Origin: UBA6544 sp038131165
Lineage (GTDB): Bacteria; Pseudomonadota; Alphaproteobacteria; UBA8366
Direction of reading: 5' to 3'
DNA length: 13,763 nt
Assembly (NCBI GenBank): GCA_038131165.1
Contig: JAYPOZ010000106.1
Span: forward strand, 1 to 13,763
The position numbers and the translations under genes were made by a program. Below, in pieces: positions 1-7,315 of this stretch (within the stretch, counting starts at the first letter, position 1; each line of letters opens with the position of its first letter). The notes under the pieces are model-generated. The model was given only the letters and a program-made list of their open reading frames with translations, had not been told where the DNA came from and made no database searches.

Positions 1-426
1 TGAACGCGGACAGATACTTATCCTGCCGATCGAATTCGCTTTCGTACCATTTCCATTCGCGGGTCCGGGAATGGCCGTAGGCGGCCTCGTCCAGAAGATA
101 GGCGTGCTCGCGCTCGGCCCGGTCCGACCCCGTGACGAAGGCGCCGGCTTCAATGGCGATCTCGTCTCGGGCATAAAGGGCGCGGGCTGCTGTGCGGTGG
201 TCGGATGCACGCTCGACATCGCCAGCCACAGCGAAACCAGAAACCGCTTTGCGCCAACCGACATTGCAATGGCCTTTCCGCGATGCTCGTTGATCCCATA
301 GTTTGGCATTCGCCGGGGTGACGAACCAGACGAGGGGGCCCGCTCTCCCGGAGACGTGAACGAAATTGTTTCGTTGCGATAATGGATGTAGAAATAGGGC
401 ACTAGCGCAAACAAGGGGCGTACCAT
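1..426 (-). CDS. Unrecognised protein, partial; disturbed 5' end
   Basis: A minus-strand reading frame is open from inside the neighbouring lipoprotein gene down to base 1 and continues beyond the window. From about base 367 down it has strong G/C in third codon positions and reads like a real protein, with pieces such as GPLVWFVTPANAKLWDQ, EIAIEAGAFVTGSDRAE and DEAAYGHSRTREWKWYE. This frame contains no ATG, GTG or TTG near its 5' end; the first in-frame GTG lies well inside. An ATG at 426 opens a different frame (MVRPLFALVPYFYIHYRNE) that could join it only if one base were missing near 360-370. So I see either a sequencing or true frameshift, or a decayed gene. The ATG at 426 lies only 4 bp from the divergent ATG at 431, so one of the two genes would have its promoter inside the other. 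I do not recognise the family and assign no function. Confidence 0.45.
   Translation of the reverse strand, partial: MVRPLFALVPYFYIHYRNETISFTSPGERAPSSGSSPRRMPNYGINEHRGKAIAMSVGAKRFLVSLWLAMSSVHPTTAQQPAPFMPETRSPLKPAPSSRGRTGPSASTPIFWTRPPTAIPGPANGNGTKANSIGRISICPRS
359..375. repeat. Inverted repeat upstream of the P460-like lipoprotein
   Basis: AACGAAA and TTTCGTT form a perfect 7-bp inverted repeat around a 3-base centre (TTG). It lies 56 bp before the ATG at 431, next to a GATAAT -10-like hexamer at 378-383, and at the place where the leftward frame seems broken. It could be an operator for the rightward gene or a small hairpin; nothing decides between them. Confidence 0.35.
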
Positions 427-430
427 CCGA

Positions 431-2290
431 ATGGAAGATCGGTCCCGAAGGGGACGAATCATATTGCCTGCAGCGTTTGCGATCTGCGTGGGTTTTTTCG
501 TGCTGGGCTGCGCCAAGGAGGGTGTGGAGCCTCCCACCGAGGTTTCCGCCGAAACCGGCGCCGGGCCCGCCGCGCCGTCGACATTGGCCGCGGCTCTGCC
601 GGCAAAGACGCCGCCCGAGCCCACTCTCTATACCGAGACCATCTGCAAGGTTCGCAACGGGCGCGCGCTGCCTCCGACCGTTGCCGGAAGCGCCTACAAT
701 TGCCTTCGCGATAAGATGAAATATGCCAAATCTGGCCATCCTCTCGCCGAGCAGTTTCAGAGTTGGTCCCGTCTGGACAGTGCGCCCTTTCTCTCGAAGG
801 TTCATGGCAATCGCTATGTCGCGGTCTACGCAAACGACCGTGCCTTGACGACGCTTTCGGCCGACGCCGCAGCGCCGATTCACAGCGGCGTCGCCCTGGC
901 GACTCCGACTTTCAGCCTGACGGAAGACGGCACGCTGGAGCCCGGACCGCTCTTCATTCTGGAGAAGATGCAAAAAGGCTTCAGTACGACTTCCGGGAAC
1001 TGGCGATACACGCTGATCGGACCGGAAGGCGATATCATCGGTGTCACCAAGGGCCAGCATGGCGAAGATATCACTTTCTGCGCCGACTGTTCGCGCAAAT
1101 CGGCGGACGCCGTCTATCTGGCGCTCTTGCGCGGCCAGACACCGCCCGAAATCGTGACACGAAGCGCTCAGCAAAGCTTCGACCCCAGCAAAGAGCGGAT
1201 AGATCCGACCATGCCCATTCTCGACCCCAATGCGCCGCTCCAGGGCGGTGGGGCGGGTCTGCCGGCGGCCGTGCTAAACGCACCGCCGATACCGAGTGCG
1301 GCTCCGATCGCGCCCGTCGGAGGACCGGTCGGGGTCTCCGGGCCCGCGACATCCGTCCTGGATCCAACGGCCCTGGTCTCGGACCCGACAGCACCCGTGC
1401 TTGACCCGACGCAGCCCGCGCTCGATCCTACCGCGCCTGTCCTCGACCCGGCGAAGCCCGCGCTCAACCCGGCAAGTGCCGTCCTTGATCCGACCAAGAC
1501 GGTCCTCGATCCCGGCACCCCTCCTTCAGCGGCGACAGCACCAGCCCTCGATCCAAACGCACCGATCATCGCGCCGCCGAGCGGTCCCACGTTTACCGCG
1601 CCCACAGGGCCCGTTCTGACGCCGCAGGCGCGCCTCGGCAAATCGCCTGATCCGACCCTGCCCATCCTCGACCCCAACGCGCCTCCGCCAAATCCGGCCT
1701 CTTCCGCCCTAACCAGTCCAACGCCCACGGTGGCGCTACCCGGGACTCTCCTCGATCCCGAAGCGCCAATTGGTGAGCAAAGCATGGGACCGGCGCCGGA
1801 AGCCGAAAGGCCGATCACCGAAGAAAGCGTGCCATCCGTTCCCGCAAATGCGCCGGCGCTCCCGATTGGCGCGGCGCCGCTCCTCGACCCCGACGTCCCT
1901 GTTACCGCGCAGGCCAATCCCTTCGCCACGCCGAAAGTACCCGCCGCAACCGCGCCGGCTCCGGCCCCAGGCGCGGCGCCATTGCTCGACCCAGATGCCC
2001 CTGTTACCGCGCAGGCCAATCCCTTCGTCCCGCCGAAAGCGCCCGCCGCAGCCGCGCCGGCTCCGGTGCCGCCCCCAGGCGCGGCGCCGCTCCTCGATCC
2101 CGACGCTCCCATCACTGCGGGAAGCGGCCCAATTGCCGGACTCGCACCTGCTCCGGCGCCAACGCAAGGTCGTGCCGCCGCGCCGCGCCCAACCCGCCAA
2201 CCAGCCCTTTCTGGTACGTCACGAAAGGGCAATCTGGCCGATCCGGAACTGCCCATTCAAGATCAGGAAATTTCGGGATATTTTAAATAG
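431..2290 (+). CDS. Lipoprotein with haem-less cytochrome P460-like domain and LDP-repeat tail
   Basis: A 619-residue protein. Residues 10-27 form a hydrophobic segment ending in a lipobox-like VLGC with Cys27, so the mature protein is probably lipid-anchored to a membrane facing the periplasm. Residues about 110-232 resemble cytochrome P460: a YVAVYAND strand, PLFILEK, SGNWRY, and the terminal FCADC at 216-220. In P460 the last motif is CxxCH; here Ser221 replaces the haem-ligand His, and I find no lysine in the VMVKE-like strand that normally carries the haem cross-link. Covalent c-type haem is therefore doubtful. From about residue 245 to 600 the chain is low-complexity Pro/Ala/Asp with LDPxxP repeats in two arrangements, then ends in a charged tail (ISGYFK). 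A purine-rich AAGGGG sits 12 bases before the ATG. It is convergent with the TAXI gene. Function unknown; the P460 resemblance is my reading of motifs and needs a profile search. Confidence 0.7.
   Translation: MEDRSRRGRIILPAAFAICVGFFVLGCAKEGVEPPTEVSAETGAGPAAPSTLAAALPAKTPPEPTLYTETICKVRNGRALPPTVAGSAYNCLRDKMKYAKSGHPLAEQFQSWSRLDSAPFLSKVHGNRYVAVYANDRALTTLSADAAAPIHSGVALATPTFSLTEDGTLEPGPLFILEKMQKGFSTTSGNWRYTLIGPEGDIIGVTKGQHGEDITFCADCSRKSADAVYLALLRGQTPPEIVTRSAQQSFDPSKERIDPTMPILDPNAPLQGGGAGLPAAVLNAPPIPSAAPIAPVGGPVGVSGPATSVLDPTALVSDPTAPVLDPTQPALDPTAPVLDPAKPALNPASAVLDPTKTVLDPGTPPSAATAPALDPNAPIIAPPSGPTFTAPTGPVLTPQARLGKSPDPTLPILDPNAPPPNPASSALTSPTPTVALPGTLLDPEAPIGEQSMGPAPEAERPITEESVPSVPANAPALPIGAAPLLDPDVPVTAQANPFATPKVPAATAPAPAPGAAPLLDPDAPVTAQANPFVPPKAPAAAAPAPVPPPGAAPLLDPDAPITAGSGPIAGLAPAPAPTQGRAAAPRPTRQPALSGTSRKGNLADPELPIQDQEISGYFK
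1355..1522 (+). repeat. Eight 7-residue VLDPTxP repeats
   Basis: Residues 309-364 of the lipoprotein read as eight consecutive heptads: VLDPTAL, VSDPTAP, VLDPTQP, ALDPTAP, VLDPAKP, ALNPASA, VLDPTKT, VLDPGTP. The unit is 21 bp and shows only moderate DNA identity, so the array is old or selected at protein level. Single LDPNAP units recur outside the array near residues 265 and 415. Confidence 0.85.
1868..2119 (+). repeat. Tandem 102/108-bp repeats (34-36 residues)
   Basis: Two and a bit copies of a unit starting GAAPLLDPDxPVTAQANPF begin at 1868, 1970 and 2078. The first period is 102 bp and the second 108 bp, the difference being two extra residues in a Pro stretch. Copies one and two are nearly identical over long stretches of DNA, pointing to recent duplication; the third loses similarity after the LLDPDAPIT core. 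Such repeats make length variation between strains likely. Confidence 0.85.
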
Positions 2291-2292
2291 GC

Positions 2293-2340
2293 GGTCCGGA
2301 AAGACGGCATGCTGCGGGCAAAGCCGGACCTACTTTGCCC
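2293..2340. terminator. Two competing hairpins between convergent genes
   Basis: GGTCCGG (2293-2299) pairs with CCGGACC (2324-2330), and GGGCAAAG (2316-2323) pairs with CTTTGCCC (2333-2340). The second stem has 8 bp and a 9-base loop, and that loop contains the right arm of the first stem, so the two interleave and are probably mutually exclusive. They fill the 39-bp gap between the lipoprotein and TAXI stop codons and run into the last TAXI codons. No T-run follows on either strand, so a canonical intrinsic terminator is not shown; a shared bidirectional transcript end is my inference. Confidence 0.45.
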
Positions 2341-3295
2341 AGCCTTTATTCCTGTAAAAGTCCGATGCCGCCCGATGTAAAGGCGCGACCTCCTTAAGCC
2401 ATTCGATGTGCTTCGCTGCCGGGGGGCGGATTGGCGGGTGGTTCTGGCTCCCCTCGCTCCCGGGACCGAAAAGCGCGCCCAGTACTTCCGTCACTTTCTG
2501 GTCGGGTGCGCTGCTTTGGGCAATCAAAATGGCTTGCAGGCCGAAGGTCGAGATTGCCGGCTGGGCCTCTGCATAGCTTCCGGAGGGAATTTCGTAGGCT
2601 GCGAAATCCGGCCGTTTTGAAGTGACGGTTTCGATCGTCGAGCGGTCGAGCGCGACGAGGTTAAGATCGCACTTGCTCATCAGGCCGGCTATCCCGGCAT
2701 TCAGATGCCGCTCGACCGTAACATACACGTCGATGTCGCCCGCACAGATCTTATCGATCGCCCTGCCATCCTCCCCATTCTCCGAGCTTAAGGAGATGCG
2801 GGCCGCCTCGACGGCGGCGCGCATCAGCAAATAGGCGTAGTTGTTGGGTGCGCCATATCCAATTCGCCGCCCGCCCAGGTGGGTCAGTATCTTTGCTCCG
2901 ATGCTGCGCCGCGCCAAGATCGTCAGCGCTTCGGAAGGAACCGCCACTACAGACCGCAATTCATCGTTCGCGCCTGTCGAACGATACCGGCTCGTACCGT
3001 TGGCGGCATGATAGAGCCAATCCGATTGTACGATCGCGAAATCGATTTTCCCGCTATCGACATCGGCGATATTCTGCGCCGAACCGTCGTTCGAAACCGT
3101 CAGGCAGCGAATCCCGGTATCTGTCGTGCGATTGACCGCTGCGCATATGGAACCGGCAAGGCCAAAATAGTATCCGAACGGTGTTCCGCCACCGACGATC
3201 ATCGGCGTAGGGAGAGTCGTGTCATTTTCGCGCCCCCCGCCGGCCATGGAAACCGCGATCACCACTGCGAAAAAAACGAAGAGGGCGCGGATCAT
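2330..3295 (-). CDS. TAXI-family TRAP-type solute-binding protein
   Basis: A 321-residue periplasmic binding protein of the TAXI type, which in known systems delivers small carboxylates or amino acids to TRAP permeases. Residues 1-18 form a signal peptide with a likely cleavage after SMA; there is no lipobox Cys. Family hallmarks in order are VGGGTPFGYYFGLAGSIC (about 33-50), GIRCLTVSNDGSAQNI, and the typical IDFAIVQSDWLYHAANGTS stretch near residue 85-103. A second lobe follows, and the C-terminus ends in a helical DFYRNKGWAK. Its ATG overlaps the stop of the aminotransferase by 4 bp (ATGA), so translation is probably coupled. No TRAP membrane subunits (DctQ/DctM or fused) are in the window, making it an orphan here. 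The ligand cannot be read from sequence. Confidence 0.85.
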   Translation of the reverse strand: MIRALFVFFAVVIAVSMAGGGRENDTTLPTPMIVGGGTPFGYYFGLAGSICAAVNRTTDTGIRCLTVSNDGSAQNIADVDSGKIDFAIVQSDWLYHAANGTSRYRSTGANDELRSVVAVPSEALTILARRSIGAKILTHLGGRRIGYGAPNNYAYLLMRAAVEAARISLSSENGEDGRAIDKICAGDIDVYVTVERHLNAGIAGLMSKCDLNLVALDRSTIETVTSKRPDFAAYEIPSGSYAEAQPAISTFGLQAILIAQSSAPDQKVTEVLGALFGPGSEGSQNHPPIRPPAAKHIEWLKEVAPLHRAASDFYRNKGWAK

Positions 3296-4629
3296 GCGGC
3301 CCGCGTCGAAGCGATGGCGGCGTCGACGGAATCACCGAGTTTCTCGACCAATTCCTCCAAATGCGTCCCTTCAACGATAAAGGGCGGCGCCAGAAGCACA
3401 TGATCTCCGCGCTCTCCGTCAATTGTCCCGCCCATCGGATAACAAATCAGTCCGTGTTTCATCGCTTCCTGCTTTACCCGCGCATGCAGTTTCAGCGCGG
3501 GGTCGAAGACCTGCTTGGTGCTCCGGTCGGTGACGAATTCGATAGCTTGGAAAAGGCCCCGCCCCCGAATATCGCCCACATTGTGATGATTACCAAAGCG
3601 CGCCGTTAACGCCTCGTTCAGACGCTCGCCCATCTCATGGACGCGCGGCAGAAGGTTTTCTTCTTCGATGACCTTCTGCACCGCCAGCGCGGCCGCGCAG
3701 GCAACGGGATGCCCCATGTAGGTATGGCCGTGCTGGAAGAAACCGGATCCGTCGCGGATGGCTTCGAAAATCTTGCGGGACAGCAGCGTCGCGCCGATCG
3801 GCTGGTAGCCGGCGCCGAGCCCTTTTGCGCAGGTCAGCAAATCCGGAACGACGCCTTCCTGCTCGTAAGCATAGAGGCTTCCTGTCCGGCCCATCCCGCA
3901 CATGACTTCGTCGAAAATCAACAGGACGCCGTATTGGTCGCAGATTTCGCGAACGCGCTTGAAATATCCCGGCACCGCGGTCACCGCGCCGGCGGTTGCG
4001 CCCACGACGGGTTCGGCAATGAACGCGATCACGGAGTCTTCGCCAAGCTCCCGAATCTTCGCTTCGAGTTCGTTGGCCACGCGCAGGCCGCAGGTTTCTT
4101 CGTTCTCGTCGTGGCGTTGCTCTCGGTAGGCGAAACACGGCGCAATGCTGTGCGTCTCGATCAACAAGGGTGCGAAGGGCTCCCGCCGCCACATGTTTCC
4201 GCCCGCCGCGAGCGCGCCCAGCGTATTGCCGTGGTAGCTTTGGCGCCGGGTAATGATGTGCCGGCGCTGTGGCTGGCCGATTTCCAGGAAATACTGCCGG
4301 GCCATCTTCAGCGCGGCTTCCACCGCCTCCGATCCGCCGGAGACGAAATAGACCTGGTCGAGGTCGCCGGGCGCCGACGCGATCAGTTTGTCGGCCAGCG
4401 CCTCCGCCGGCGCGGACGTAAAGAAACCCGTATGGGCGAAAGGAATGGCGTCGATCTGGTCGCGGATCGCCTGCAGGACCCTGGGATGGCTATGCCCGAG
4501 GCAGGAGACCGCAGCTCCGCCTGAGGCATCCAGATACCGCTTGCCCTCGCTATCGGTGATATAGACGCCTTCTCCACGGACCGCGACCGGCGGTTTCGCC
4601 TTGGCTTGACGGTAAAACACATGTGACAT
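3292..4629 (-). CDS. Class III PLP-dependent (omega-) aminotransferase
   Basis: A 445-residue fold-type I aminotransferase of the class III group, which moves amino groups from omega-amino acids or amines to keto acids such as pyruvate or 2-oxoglutarate; it is cytosolic. Visible landmarks: phosphate-binding SGGSEA (97-102), SYHG (131-134) whose Tyr stacks on PLP, E206-P207, DEVMCG with the pyridine-binding Asp240, and the Schiff-base Lys269 in LLTCAKGLGAG. The length is normal and no key residue is missing. The start at 4629 follows the upstream lipoprotein stop by 23 bp, and the stop overlaps the TAXI start by 4 bp, so it sits mid-operon between a lipid transporter and a solute-binding protein. 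The TAXI coupling suggests that the bound solute, or a product of it, may be the substrate (inference). Exact substrate unknown. Confidence 0.92.
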   Translation of the reverse strand: MSHVFYRQAKAKPPVAVRGEGVYITDSEGKRYLDASGGAAVSCLGHSHPRVLQAIRDQIDAIPFAHTGFFTSAPAEALADKLIASAPGDLDQVYFVSGGSEAVEAALKMARQYFLEIGQPQRRHIITRRQSYHGNTLGALAAGGNMWRREPFAPLLIETHSIAPCFAYREQRHDENEETCGLRVANELEAKIRELGEDSVIAFIAEPVVGATAGAVTAVPGYFKRVREICDQYGVLLIFDEVMCGMGRTGSLYAYEQEGVVPDLLTCAKGLGAGYQPIGATLLSRKIFEAIRDGSGFFQHGHTYMGHPVACAAALAVQKVIEEENLLPRVHEMGERLNEALTARFGNHHNVGDIRGRGLFQAIEFVTDRSTKQVFDPALKLHARVKQEAMKHGLICYPMGGTIDGERGDHVLLAPPFIVEGTHLEELVEKLGDSVDAAIASTRAA

Positions 4630-4652
4630 CGGTTTTCCGATCCGTTTCAGTT

Positions 4653-5351
4653 TCAGGATTTCGCCGCGGAGGTCAGTCGTTCGGGCTTGTCCTTTTCCCC
4701 GTTCTCCAGCGTCCAGATGACGATCGCTTTCAAGACTTTGCCTAAGCTTTCGTCGAACGCGCCGATGATCGCTTCCATCGTGTTGCTTTCGGCGACGATC
4801 TTACGTTCGAACGTCTCGGACGCGATGATTTCGCGGCGCGGCATTTTCACGAGTTTCGCGTTTATTCGAACGCGGACGGCGGGCGGCTCGCTGCTTGCGC
4901 TCATCGTCGACACATCCTGCGGCAAGCGCTCCTTGTACTCCGCCTGAAATTCCCGCAATTCCGTCTTCAAGATAAAGTCGGCTCTCAGGCCTATCTGCTC
5001 CCGCCCGACGCCGACGATTTTCCTCGAGTTCTCGAAAGATTCAACCATCAGGGTCTGCACCATCTTCGGCGCGAAGTCCGTCCATTTTGCGCGGGTGTAG
5101 TAACGCAACTCGATCGGACTGTCTTGAAGGGGAATACGCGCCGTACTCAGTCCCGCAGCCGCGATCGGCGTTTCAATCAATACCTGCCATTCCGCTCGCG
5201 GAACCTCGCCGGGAAATGTGCTCTTTGGCGTCAAAACGTAAAGCCGCGGCGGCTCTCCACCGCCCGGAATAGGTATCGAACAGCCCGCCAAAAATCCCGC
5301 AAACGCCGTCGCCAGAACTGCCTTCGGCCAAAGTCGAATATCTATTTTCAT
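4653..5351 (-). CDS. PqiC-like ABC-transport auxiliary lipoprotein
   Basis: About 232 residues, matching the ABC-type transport auxiliary lipoprotein family (PqiC/YmbA-like), outer-membrane partners of MCE transporters. A short signal peptide ends in the lipobox LAGC; the Cys is residue 24 from the ATG used here. Then come PRLYVLTP, the typical strand after the lipid anchor, an IPLQDSPIELRYYTRAKW segment and a long C-terminal helix. I start at the ATG at 5351 because GAGG sits 7 bases before it; a GTG at 5354 in the same frame is the alternative. The ATG overlaps the mlaD stop as TGATG, so the two are translationally coupled. In this operon it probably takes the role that MlaA/MlaC or PqiC play elsewhere, linking the MlaD ring to the outer membrane. 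Confidence 0.85.
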   Translation of the reverse strand: MKIDIRLWPKAVLATAFAGFLAGCSIPIPGGGEPPRLYVLTPKSTFPGEVPRAEWQVLIETPIAAAGLSTARIPLQDSPIELRYYTRAKWTDFAPKMVQTLMVESFENSRKIVGVGREQIGLRADFILKTELREFQAEYKERLPQDVSTMSASSEPPAVRVRINAKLVKMPRREIIASETFERKIVAESNTMEAIIGAFDESLGKVLKAIVIWTLENGEKDKPERLTSAAKS

Positions 5352-6516
5352 CACTTTACCTCAATGCCGCGCTGCGTTTCCCCGAACAGGAATTGGGCCG
5401 GTTTCTGCTCCAATTGTGCCGATATTCGCGACAATGCACCGACGAGAACACGCGCTTCCGAGAGCAACTGGGTGAGTTCGTAAAGGCCGGAACCCGTGAA
5501 ATCTTCCACGGGAGTCCGATTTTCCTTAATAAACGCAGCGAGTTGTTCGGCCGCATCGCCAACCTGCCCGGCGGCCACGTTCAAGGTCTTAATGGCCGAC
5601 TGCGTCTCGCCGCCAACGCCGTCCATCTCGCGCTGAATGGAGTCGAGCGCCTTGCTCATCCCCCCGGTAAACTCCAGGGCGCTGACCCTAAGTTCGCTCG
5701 CCAATCTCTTGACTTCAACCAGCGTGGCGCCGGCCTCGTCCGAAACGCGGCCTACACCCGCAGCGACTTCGCCGATGCTCCCCCGCACTTCACCCAATGT
5801 GCCGCTGACTTCGCCGCTGAGCGCGTCGACCTGCCGGCGCAGGTCGGAGACCAGTTCCCGCGCTTCGCGCATTGCAATTTCCGCATCCCCCGTCATCCGG
5901 TCCGTACTGCCCCGTATTTGCGTTAGGGCGGCCTTCGCTTCCGCCGCCGCCGCATGCACCTCGCCAAGCGACACGGCGCCATTCTTCATCATCGTTCGGA
6001 TGTCGCCGGAGCTTTCCGAAAGCGCGCCGGTGAACCCTTCTACGTTGTNNNNNNNNNNCTCACCAGCTCGGGACCCTGTACCATGACGACGGCGAGCAGA
6101 CAGGCCTTCGCGGGGATCACCGGGTGGTCTTCGCCGCTCTTCCGCACCAGAACCCGCGCATCCTGCGTGCCGCCGGAAATCTGAACATAGGCAACGCCGG
6201 TAATGCCCTGATACTCCAAGGACGCGACCGCATCCGTCTTGATTGGAGGCTTACGCGGCACTTCGAGGGTTACCTTGATCCGTTCGACATTATCCGGATC
6301 GACCCGCATCGCCGTGACGACACCGAAAGGCACGCCTCGATAGCGGACTTGATTGCCGGGGCTCAACCCCGTGACGGACCCTTCGAAATAACTGTCGTAA
6401 GTCGCGATATCCTCGTCGAACTGAACACCCGCCATCCAGATCACGGCGATGGCACCGCCAATGAAGACGAGCAGCGTGAAGATGCCGACAAGAATGTAAC
6501 TGGCGCGCGTTTCCAT
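5351..6516 (-). CDS. mlaD: MCE-domain protein MlaD (contains assembly gap)
   Basis: Membrane-anchored substrate-binding subunit of an Mla-type phospholipid ABC transporter. Residues 8-30 are one transmembrane helix (TLLVFIGGAIAVIWMAGV), followed by the MCE domain with GLSPGNQVRYRGVPFGVV and YQGITGVAYVQISGG. After the gap there is a long helical region rich in Ala, Val, Ser and Glu that in the family makes the hexameric needle, ending QKPAQFLFGETQRGIEV, the usual MlaD C-terminus. The two halves meet at 10 Ns (6049-6058) and are in different frames as written; coding continuity needs a true gap length leaving remainder 2 on division by 3. The left part resumes as NVEGFTGALSE, so some tens of residues may be missing compared with relatives. 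It starts 4 bp after the mlaF stop and overlaps the next lipoprotein gene. Confidence 0.88.
6049..6058. other. Assembly gap (10 Ns) inside mlaD
   Basis: Ten unknown bases between GPELV and NVEGFTGAL of the MlaD sequence. The value 10 looks like a placeholder: the flanking coding frames do not match across it. Confidence 0.99.
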
Positions 6517-6520
6517 GAGT

Positions 6521-7312
6521 CTACACCGTCTCCATTCGTTCGGATTTGGCGTTCAATGCCGCCCGGGCGCGCGGGCCCTTGAAGTATTCCTGAATCCAAG
6601 GGTGCGGATCGTCCATGTGTTCGGCCATTGTCGCAACCCGGATCTTCTTTTCCACCAATACGGCAATCCTATCGCAGATCGCGGCGAGGCTATCCAAATC
6701 GTGCGTCACCATGAAAACCGTCAACCCCAAGCTCGATTGCAACTCCCGAATGAGCCGATCGAACGCAGCCGCACCGATCGGATCGAGCCCCGCGGTAGGT
6801 TCGTCGAGAAAGATAATCTCCGGATCGACCGAAAGCGCCCGCGCGAGACCGGCGCGCTTACGCATGCCGCCCGAGAGTTCCGACGGGAACTTCGGCCCGG
6901 CATTGGCCGGCAATCCCACCATCGCGATCTTGAGCGCGGCAAGTTCGTCCATGACACGTCTCGGCATTTTCAGATGCTCGCGCATCGGCACCTGGATGTT
7001 CTCGCAAACGGTGAGAGAGGAAAACAAGGCACCGTCCTGGAACAACACACCGAGCCGGGTTCGCAGCGTCTGCCGCTCGGCCTCGCTGGATCCATGCACG
7101 TCCGTGCCGAGGACGTCGATCGTCCCCCCGCGCGGCTGGTTCAGCCCGATGATCGTGCGCAGCAGGACCGACTTACCTGTCCCGGAGCCGCCGACCACGC
7201 CCAGGACCTCCCCTTTGCGGACATCGAGATCGAGGCCCTCATGGATGACCTGCGCCCCGAACTGGGTCCGCAATCCCCGCACCTTGATGACGCTCTCGTC
7301 CGCCGCATTCAT
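6521..7312 (-). CDS. mlaF: Mla-type ABC transporter ATP-binding protein
   Basis: A 263-residue cytosolic ATPase driving the MCE lipid transporter. Motifs in order: Walker A GGSGTGKS (41-48), Q-loop FQDGALFSSL with Gln92, the FPSELSGGM signature (LSGGM 146-150), Walker B IIFLDEP with Asp170 and catalytic Glu171, D-loop TAGLDP, and switch His204 in MVTHDL. The GALFSSLTV stretch after the Q-loop and FPSELSGGMRKR around the signature are typical of MlaF rather than other ABC ATPases. The start lies 3 bp after the mlaE stop and the stop 4 bp before mlaD, so expression is almost surely joint. All catalytic residues are intact. Confidence 0.95.
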   Translation of the reverse strand: MNAADESVIKVRGLRTQFGAQVIHEGLDLDVRKGEVLGVVGGSGTGKSVLLRTIIGLNQPRGGTIDVLGTDVHGSSEAERQTLRTRLGVLFQDGALFSSLTVCENIQVPMREHLKMPRRVMDELAALKIAMVGLPANAGPKFPSELSGGMRKRAGLARALSVDPEIIFLDEPTAGLDPIGAAAFDRLIRELQSSLGLTVFMVTHDLDSLAAICDRIAVLVEKKIRVATMAEHMDDPHPWIQEYFKGPRARAALNAKSERMETV

Positions 7313-7315
7313 CGT

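Noticed and set aside
71..301. A 76-codon plus-strand frame at the left edge.
   Set aside because: The opposite strand in this stretch shows better codon bias and protein-like sequence; I treat the plus frame as its shadow.
1355..1522. Possible CRISPR-like or satellite array.
   Set aside because: The repeat is 21 bp, in-frame, without spacers, and encodes a protein heptad.
1168..2256. A 362-codon minus-strand frame antisense to the lipoprotein tail.
   Set aside because: Gly/Ser/Ala-rich composition is the mirror of the Pro/Asp repeats on the coding strand; it has no domain features.
3637..4524. A 295-codon plus-strand frame antisense to the aminotransferase.
   Set aside because: The opposite strand has an intact, motif-complete enzyme; the antisense frame is a GC-rich shadow.
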